From Teratosphaeria epicoccoides (Eukaryota; Ascomycota; Dothideomycetes; Mycosphaerellales; Teratosphaeriaceae): DNA of 14,789 nt. A program made the position numbers and the translations under genes. Location of the stretch: positions 1 through 14,789 of the forward strand of contig JADDMT010000278.1 in NCBI GenBank assembly GCA_021401465.1, written 5' to 3'. The first letter of the stretch is position 1, and every line of letters begins with the position of its first letter. The notes below the pieces were generated by a model. The model was given only the letters and a program-made list of their open reading frames with translations. It had not been told where the DNA came from and searched no databases. Below are positions 8,089 through 14,789 of this stretch, piece by piece.

Positions 8089-11000
8089 GTTCATTCCTTT
8101 CTCGAAACTCCGTATCTTTTGCTAACAGTTTCGCAGATGTTCTAGGGGTTCCTAGGTGTTCTTAGTACTCCTATATCCTTCCCATTTTACTAAGTACTCT
8201 CGCTGTCCGTTCCGCTAGCAAGTGTCGACAATCTTTTCGACAGTGTACTCTAGTTCTTCTACTTTAGGGTTAAGTAGTAAGGGTTCCGTTTACAGTGCGG
8301 CGTCTAGCGCTACTTGTTCTAGCAGAGAGACATAGAACACAGGGTGTACTCTTATCTGCTTAGGTAGCTGTAACTTAAAATTAACTGGTCCTTTCTTAGC
8401 CTTGATCCTAAATGGTCCTAGTTTTATAGCGTCTAGTTTTTTAATCGGCTTGTCTAATTTGATGTGACAGCGGAGGAGATACACCTTGTCCCCCTCCTTT
8501 AGAATTAGTCCCTTAATTCTCTTACGATTCGCGTACTATGCTATGTTCTGCTAATAGAACTGCAGGTCAAGTCGTGCTTCTGTTTGCAGTTAGCGTAGAT
8601 GTTCTACTCGTCTAAGTGCTACTAGGTTCGGATTACTAGCTAAGACGTCTAGGATGTCTTCTATAGCTAATCTATATGCTATCTAAAAAGGCGAGAGTCC
8701 TGTCGACTCTACTAGCGTACTATTATACGCGAGCTATGCTATTAGCAACAACTCTACCTAGTTGTTCTAGTCCCTATTCACATAGGATCGAAGGTACTAT
8801 TCTAACGTCTGATTTAGACGTTCTGTCTGTCTATCTGTCTAAGGGTAGAAGGAAGTACTTAGTCGATGTTTAACCTAGAATTGCCTTATTAGGGCTCTCT
8901 AGAAGTTAGAGGTAAACACGGATCCTCGATCTGTTACTAGGTCCTATAGCATGCCGTGTAGTACTACTACCTATTTAATGCAGACATGCGCGATATCTTT
9001 AGTCTTAAGGTCTTTGCAGTAAGGGATAAACTTCCTAAACTTAGTAAATTAGTCGACTACTACTATGATCCTGTCGAAGAACTCATTCGTAGCGGGTTCT
9101 CTTGACTAAGGTAGTTTGACGATGAAATCCATGGCGAGCGACTCCTATAGCCGTTAAGGTACCTTAAGTAGTTATAGTAGCCTATACGGTTTATAACGGT
9201 TATGCTTACTTCGTTAGCAAGTTACATATTAGCAGACGTAGTCCTCGATTACCTTACTCATCCTAGGGACGTAATATTCTTGTTAGAGAATTTGCTTCAT
9301 TTTAGATACTCCTAGGTGTCCTGCCTAAGGTACGTTATGTTAGAGTCGTAGCAGCTCCTATCGTAAAGACGTTAGCATGTATACTAATCCTTGAAACAGA
9401 AGGATTCTATCTTCGTCTTCCTAATCCTCCTGTCTATTCATGTCTTTGCGGACAGCGAGTGCAGTTAGGTCGTAGACTAGCGCGTTCTTTAGGTCATCCT
9501 GAAATTCACTAGTCTATGTGACAGTCGTAGCCGCGAGTCGGTTAACTTTTAGCATGCTATCGCTATTTTCTTAGAGAACAGCGTGTTTCTCCTACTTCAC
9601 GCCCTTCATGTAGTTAGTCTAGCGGCTAAGTGCATCGGCGCGTGCGTTATTACTCCCCTTGCGATAGACAATCTTGTAGTTAAAACTAGAGAGCTCCTTA
9701 CTCTACCGAACCTGTCGTCAGTTTAACTCTTTCGTTATTATGAAGTATCGCAAGTTCTCATGGTCTGTGTAGACCGTGACCTAGTACTTAGAACCTTCTA
9801 AGTAGACTCGCTAGGCCTTGTAGGCGTCTACTATGGCTAGAAGTTCTTTGTTATAGACGTCGTATTAGAGTTTAGGTCTAGACAATTTCCTCGAGTAGTA
9901 GGCGACTAGCTATAGTCGTCTACTCGGTCCTAGTTAACTTAAGCATGCCCTAAGTACTATGTCAGAGGCATCTGTTTCGACTATAATAGGCTTATCTAGG
10001 TCGAATACAAGTAAGATTAGCTAATCTGTGAATTGTCGCTTAAGTTCCTTAAAGGTATTCTGTTAGGCGTCGTCCTACACGAATGGCGTATCCTTTGTAG
10101 TAAGAGTCGTAAGTAGTGCTATAATCTTCGAATAGTTTGCCACAAATCTTTAGTAGAAGTTAGCGAACCTAAGGAAGGACTATACTTCCTTAACATTAGT
10201 TAGCGTAGGCTACTCTTTTACGACTTAGACTTTCTTAGTGTCTATCTTGATTCTATTCTATGCTACTACGTAGCTAAGGAATTATACTTCCTGCTTGTGA
10301 AACTCGCTCTTCTAAGGCTTAACCTTTAACTAGTAATCCTAGAGTTTCTAAAGTACTTTACGTATATAAGTCCTATGCTCTTCGATTGTCTAGGAGTAGA
10401 CGAGGATGTCGTCTAGGTATATAACTACAAAGACGTCGAGGTACTCTTGTAGCACGTTGTTAATAAATGCCTACTATGTAGCTAGGGCATTTGTCAACCT
10501 AAATAGCATGACTATGTACTTGTAGTGTCTAAACCTAGTTCGGAACGCGGTCTTCTATTCTTCGCCTTCCTTAATTCAAATTCGGTTATACACTCCAGGT
10601 ATGTCGAACTTCGAGAACTACATTGCTCCTTGTAGGCAGTCCTGTAATTCTGAGAGCAAAGGAAGCGGATAACTATTCTTTATCATGATGTCGTTTAATC
10701 TACGATAATCTACGCAGAGTCGCTAGTTATCTTCCCCCTTAGGTACAAACAGGATTAGATATCTGGCTAGGGACTACGACTCGCGGATGAAGCCTTTCCG
10801 GAGGTTGTCTTCTAGGTATTTCCGGAGAATCTCTAGTTTCGCCGCTAATAACAGGCGAACTAGTTGCTTCGTTAGTGTCTTGCTAGGGAGTAAGGGTATC
10901 CCGTGGTCCTACTCCTAGTGTTCTGGCAGAGCTTCTTAGTCAGGTTCTTCCTTGAAAAGAGTAGCGAACTCTTTATACTTATCAGGAACTATGAATTCGA

Positions 11001-11850
11001 CCCTGACTTCTGTTTACGTTGCTTTAACCTATAGGACGTGCACTTCCTGTTCTAGATCCTTAATAGTAGCTACTATCTCGCTTGAAGTCATAGCACATAT
11101 TTCGATCTTGCCTAGTATGTCATATACTATAGGTAGAGGTATCGATCTTAAGAGTTCTAGGAACTAGATCCTCTTATTCTTCTAGTCGATATAGGGGTTA
11201 GCGTTTCTTAGCTATAGTAACCCTAGTACTACATCCGAGCCTAGTGACTCCGTGATGTCTAACTAGAGCATCTCTTAGTAGCGTCCTATCTATAGAGGCA
11301 TCATCTTAGTCTCTTCGTCAACTACTCCTTAGTTGTACGTAACCGGCTTTCTATTAATCGCTTGTAGCGAGAAAGCATTTGTCTTCGCCTGTAGCTTTAT
11401 CCTAGCTGTCCTAGCGAACTTGGGCGTTATGAAGATTCTAGTACATCCTGAATCTATTAAGGCCCTAGCTAGCGTCTTGTTAATGTGTACCTATACTCTA
11501 AGGTTGTCCGCGTATCTGGCGCTAATCGCGGCACATCGTTACAGCCCTATCTAGTCTGTCCGTAGGTCTAATTCTAGCGGACCTTGTCGTTTCCTGAATA
11601 ACTGTCTTTACGGACTAGTTTAGGGATCATGCGGTCTAGGCTTCTTCTCTAAGCCTTACTGTTTTCTAGCCTAAGAGGTCGTTCTCGCTCTTAGCCTTGC
11701 TGTTCCTACGTATTTCTTACGTACTCTATCTTTAAGTAGTAGACTTAGAGTCGTAGCGCTCGTGGAATCTAAATACCTTCGTAGGTCAGGTAGCCTCCCT
11801 AGGGTGTAAACTCTACCCTAAACGGTATAATTTCTTAGACAACTTTCTAG
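8071..11850 (-). pseudogene. pol: Chromovirus Pol, copy C: PR-RT-RNase H-IN-chromodomain
   Basis: One minus-strand frame (1 mod 3) holds all domains. Protease: ALIDSGCT, with D-S-G at 11446-11454, then DVVLGLL. RT: about 10250-10900, with LCVDYRRLND and the catalytic YLDD at 10408-10419. RNase H: VETDASD, with its Asp at 9970-9972, and VYTDHENLRYF near 9750. Integrase: zinc finger near 9210-9330, where the first Cys of the CxxC pair appears as Tyr; DDE core with AMDF (about 9130), VTDRGSVFTS (about 8930) and TERLNQTLE (about 8850). C-terminal GPF module GPFRIKAKKGPVNF within 8290-8484. Chromodomain at about 8120-8250 (EYTVEKIVD, YLVKWEGY, EPLEHL). The stop used here, TAA 8073-8071, may be a mutated CAA. 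In about 100 codons from YLDD on I count eight TAG, three TAA and no TGA. The upstream limit is uncertain because it overlaps the gag frame. Confidence 0.92.
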
Positions 11851-13480
11851 TATGCGTGAGGTTAAGCTACAACTAGTAGTCTCCTTAGGTGTCGTCGCAT
11901 ACAGTCGGCTAGTTTGTCATACTAAAGCTAGTCGACGTGTTATACTCTATTAATCCATAGGCAAGCCTAAGCCTACTAGTTCTGTATAATTCGGATAATC
12001 TCGAGTCTGATGTCATGCGGCAGTATGGCCTATCGCTCTATACTCTTGTCTTCCTTAGAATCAGGAATGACAGCTTCGACAATCTTGTAGTTGTCGTCCG
12101 AACCTTCTTCTTCTTCTTCTAGCTTCTGTTACCTTAGGACTATCGCACTAGAAGGTGTACCCCTTAGCGCATAGATCGACTATGCCTTGTTTCGGCTAGG
12201 GTACTATCTAGAACTATCTTTATTACTCATGTGAATTTGACAATCGTCGTCATAGCATGTAGTCTAAGTAAGTGCGGCGTAGTCTAGTTCTCGAGTAGCG
12301 GCGGCCTTTTGCTAAGGCGCTATTGTTATCGCGTAAGCCTGCTCTATCCTAGGTAGTTCCTGTCGTTGCTTCTTAGCAAAACACTTGCGGGCAAAGTGTC
12401 CTTTCTTTCTACAGTTGTGGCACTCAAGATTACTCTTGTCGAATGGCTTCTTCAGACCATTCTAGGGAGGAGAGCCCTTCTGCGGCTTTCCTTAGGGTCT
12501 GCTCTTTAGGCGCCCCTTAGTCGCATCTAACTCTATTAGTTAGAGACTATAGTAATCGCTTCGCTATTTCGGTGCTAATTGTTAGACCTTATAGTTAGCC
12601 TGTACTAGCCTGCAATTTCTATGTTGTCATTCCTACTATCGTTCCTAGATGCGATTATCGATTCTAATTGCGAGATCGCTTATTTCCTTGAATGTCGTTA
12701 GCTAATCTCCCTAGGCAATTTCGTCTTTAACTGTTTCCTTTAGTCCCTAATAGAACTAAGCGGCTAAGGCATTATCATTCTAGTCGACTTAGGCAGAGAG
12801 GGTCTAAAAGTCCGCATAGTACTTAATAGTAGAACCCTTCTGCTAGATTCCTAGGAGAGCCGTCTTGGCCTCCTGTTATTCGTTACTAAGCCTAAAGGCT
12901 TTGCATAACGCCTTAAACAAGGACTTATCTAAGTTAAGAATCTCCTAAGTCATTGTCTTCCTAGCTTTAACGCTACTAACATGATCTAGATAATCTGTTA
13001 GATGAGACTAGATGAACTTGAACGCTAGTCCTTTTAGGTAAGAGACAATGTACATCATTCACTTATAATATGTCGTAAACTGTTCTATATCCATGTTAAA
13101 TGCTAACTAGCATTATAGGATAAACATCTTGACCTAAGATTGTTATCCTGTAAACTCTATAGGGCTTCCTATCTTGAAGCTATTATTGCTATGCCTGTTT
13201 CTAGTAGTCGAACCTGCAACAGATGCTAGAGCTATCTTGCTAAGGTAAATGGATTCGAGCTACTAAGTAATTTGAGGTATAGCGGCAACTTGTTCTCGTA
13301 GTGTTAGTTAACTATTGTTACTAGAGGTCAAGCTAATAGCTAAGGAACTACTTAACATAGGTATATGTCAAGCGCTTAACAAGTCCCCTAATACTTCCTT
13401 AGGAGTAGTGCTTAAAGTGTTAGAAGGGTAGGTGCTAATAGTAGGAAGGGGATTAGGTATTAGACTTGTAGAGCTATAAA
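11570..13480 (-). pseudogene. gag: Chromovirus Gag, copy C
   Basis: Structural protein of the particle. The minus-strand frame (0 mod 3) is maintained from about 13480 to at least 11900 and perhaps 11570. The N-terminal part is Ser/Thr rich. The capsid-like region is at about 13130-12830, with AFNMDIEQFTTYY, IVSYLKGLAFKFI, HLTDYLDHV and ALLGI; this matches the usual Gypsy Gag pattern of a hydrophobic helix ahead of a KGSA-type motif. A CCHC zinc knuckle is at 12381-12422 (CHNCRKKGHFARKC). An acidic stretch (LEEEEGSDD) is near 12120. Stops are mostly TAG/TAA; two TGA in the N-terminal half could be CGA->TGA. Start unknown: no ATG is placed in the leader. Pol follows in the -1 frame with an overlap somewhere within 11560-11850. 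Confidence 0.85.
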
Positions 13481-13505
13481 GAATATTAACAAAGGTAATT
13501 AACCT

Positions 13506-13900
13506 TGTACTAACTATCCCCCCTAGAGGAGAAGATTAAATTAAGCACGAAGCTCCTAACTACCTGTCCTGAAGCTATCCCTATATACTAGAGAGACAGG
13601 GTAGCTCTATTAGATCTATTAACAGACCTATTAGACCTATAGCTATAGATCTGTAGACTAACCCTATAGATCCTAGGGTCTATTCTTACATAACAGATCC
13701 CTTCTCCTATGTAGGCCTATAGATCTGTAGACTAACCCTACAGATCTAGGTATCTGTCCTTATGTAATAGACTCTCTCTTCTATGCCTACATTATAACTT
13801 ATAGTACTATAACTTATAACACTGTAACTTATAGCACTTATGATAGCTATGACTTAGGCTATAGTGCTCATGACTTATAGCACTTATGATACTCATAACA
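13506..13900 (-). repeat. LTR C, 5' LTR of copy C
   Basis: On the minus strand begins TGTTATGAG (13900) and ends AGTACA (13506), 395 bp. It is homologous to LTRs A and B but more decayed: CACGTG cores are lost, hairpin stems carry C-to-T changes, and simple repeats of CTTATAGCA/ATAACTTATAG type have accumulated at 13790-13890. TATATA is at 13582-13587. It borders AT-rich DNA unrelated to the element on its right, making 13900/13901 the outer insertion boundary of the array. Confidence 0.85.
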
Positions 13901-14390
13901 CTTATATATAATTAATTTTACAAATAGCTAACTAGTATTATTAGATATAGAAATTACTATAGTAAAGATAGACAGATATATAACTAAACTAGACCTCTTC
14001 TATCTCCCCCTATATTATTACTAGTATCTTTACTAGTAGTAGTAACTAAACTACCCCTTATTATCTAACTCCTTATCTCTTCTAACCTACATACTCTAGA
14101 AAGAAAGGAAAAAATTACAGGACTAAAAATTTACTAAAATAGTAAGCTCTTCTTTTACACTACACTCTAGCTAGTTAGTCTGACTAACTTATCTCATCTT
14201 AACTTAAAATCAAATCAAATTAAACCTTAAAGAGCAAAAAAGATAAAAAAATTCCCTATAACTGCTACTACTACCCTAGCTACTCTTTCTTCCTAATAGC
14301 CGCTTAGACTAAGACTTAGATGAAGAAAAAAGAAAATATAAAAAAAGGACAAGAAGTTGTTACCTATATTCCTATAAGCCAGACAAGATA
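13901..14390. other. AT-rich flank without a gene
   Basis: Rich in TATA, CTATTA and CTAGTA words, with scattered A-runs around 14100-14120 and 14230-14345. No reading frame or repeat homologous to the element is recognised. CpA occurs in places (for example TTTTACACTACACTC near 14150), so mutation pressure looks weaker than inside the element. It may be leaked RIP beyond the repeat or an older, unrecognisable repeat. Confidence 0.4.
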
Positions 14391-14462
14391 GGGGCATGTA
14401 GCGGGGGGGGTTCCTCCTAACAATGGCACAAAAGGTAACAAAAGAAGCCTTACGCGCGACTA

Positions 14463-14483
14463 TACATACATACATACATACAT
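14463..14483. repeat. CATA microsatellite
   Basis: Uninterrupted tetranucleotide run of (CATA), flanked by partial copies in 14484-14495. Confidence 0.9.
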
Positions 14484-14573
14484 CTATACATACAGAACAT
14501 CTATACAATACACAACATAACATACTCTATGCTGAGAACACTCAAGACACGCACCTGACGTTTTCGCCCGAGC

Positions 14574-14602
14574 GAGATAGAGAGAGATAGAGAGAGAGAG
14601 AA
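14574..14602. repeat. GA/GATA purine microsatellite
   Basis: Alternating GAGATAGAGA units forming a pure purine/T-interrupted tract followed by a pure GA run. Confidence 0.85.
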
Positions 14603-14755
14603 ACTCCCCGCGCTCTTGCTGTGAGATCTGAGGTCTGAGATGAGATGAGATGAACGACCCGGCTAAAAGAACACACTGTACACGTTTGTCTTCTACATTG
14701 CAATCTCTCCACTTGAATCTCGCCCCTTGTCGTGCGTGCTCGTGCGTGCGGCTGT

Positions 14756-14757
<2 letters not shown>

Positions 14758-14789
<32 letters not shown>
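14758..14789. repeat. Terminal poly-C run
   Basis: Thirty-two consecutive C at the very end of the window. It is not a fungal telomere repeat (CCCTAA). It may be a real homopolymer or a sequencing/assembly end artefact. Confidence 0.9.

Larger units (their letters stand above)
6994..13900 (-). mobile_element. Full-length RIP-inactivated Ty3/Gypsy chromovirus, copy C
   Basis: Minus-strand order from 13900 leftward: LTR C, leader, gag, pol (protease, RT, RNase H, integrase, chromodomain), antisense Cys-rich ORF, PPT, LTR B. Domain order protease-RT-RNase H-integrase defines Ty3/Gypsy; the chromodomain after integrase defines chromoviruses. Length about 6.9 kb. No target-site duplication is seen: the bases outside LTR C (CTTAT at 13901-13905) do not recur beyond LTR B (GTCCT at 6989-6993). 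That is expected, because LTR B runs straight into the leader of copy B. Pol keeps one frame for more than 3 kb despite dozens of stops, so damage is by substitution. The element can no longer move by itself. Confidence 0.9.
14391..14757. other. Sequence that looks free of RIP, with microsatellites
   Basis: Composition changes: CpA and TpG dinucleotides and CpG are common again (for example CAATGGCACAAAAGG, CGTGCGTGCTCGTGCGTGCGG). Simple repeats: eight G at 14403-14410, a CATA run at 14463-14483, a GA/GATA run at 14574-14602, a GAGAT run at 14637-14652 and CGTGCGTG near 14731-14750. No gene is supported. It could be a promoter or untranslated region of a host gene lying to the right (inference only). 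Confidence 0.45.

Noticed and set aside
8290..8484. Stand-alone 64-codon minus-strand protein
   Set aside because: It is a stop-free piece of the integrase C-terminus (GPF module), in frame with the upstream integrase and the downstream chromodomain.
8676..8873. Plus-strand 65-codon ORF
   Set aside because: Antisense shadow over the integrase DDE region.
11333..11554. Plus-strand ORFs at 10952-11167 and 11333-11554
   Set aside because: They lie antisense to RT and protease coding sequence and show no motif; they are shadows of pol.
8071..13480. Genetic code in which TAG (and TAA) means glutamine
   Set aside because: TAG also replaces conserved tryptophans, and missense changes with the same CpA->TpA origin occur throughout, so mutation rather than recoding explains the stops.
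14293..14523. Minus-strand 76-codon ORF
   Set aside because: Built from A-rich and CATA microsatellite sequence, with biased Cys/Val/Tyr composition; no sign of coding.
14758..14789. Telomere at the right end
   Set aside because: A pure C run, not CCCTAA repeats; no subtelomeric repeat is seen.

Overview
The window looks like repeat-rich, gene-poor DNA from a filamentous ascomycete (Pezizomycotina type). It is built of Ty3/Gypsy chromovirus LTR retrotransposons riddled with in-frame TAG and TAA codons. The changes I could trace are CpA->TpA on one strand or the other (CAG->TAG, CAA->TAA, TGG->TAG, Gly/Cys/Ser codons altered the same way), while long reading frames stay in register. This is the signature of repeat-induced point mutation (RIP). 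I see no intact host gene.

Layout. (1) 1-505, + strand: a polypurine tract, LTR A (18-420) and a gag leader, belonging to elements that read rightward. (2) 506-5257: a block unrelated to the retrotransposon. It holds two divergent, RIP-damaged genes I do not recognise (minus 1021-2315; plus about 3080-4715), with a 41-bp tandem duplication between them and an imperfect hairpin near the right edge. (3) 5258-6993, minus: copy B, a truncated gag-protease fragment with an in-frame loss of the Gag N-terminus. (4) 6994-13900, minus: copy C, a full-length element of about 6.9 kb running LTR C, gag, protease, RT, RNase H, integrase, chromodomain, polypurine tract, LTR B. LTR B is shared with copy B, so C and B form a tandem array. 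A separate gene encoding a Cys-rich, coiled-coil protein lies antisense (7456-8088, + strand) between the chromodomain and the polypurine tract. (5) 13901-14390: AT-rich flank without a gene. (6) 14391-14789: sequence that looks free of RIP, with microsatellites and a terminal poly-C run.

In the ancestral element, Gag would form the particle and Pol would supply maturation, reverse transcription and integration. The integrase chromodomain would have steered insertion toward heterochromatin. Pol lies one base back (-1) from Gag in both copies, which suggests expression by frameshifting. The three LTRs share an unusual chain of short hairpins in U3 and a TATA box. LTR A and LTR B face each other, so 18-7375 is bounded by inverted LTRs.
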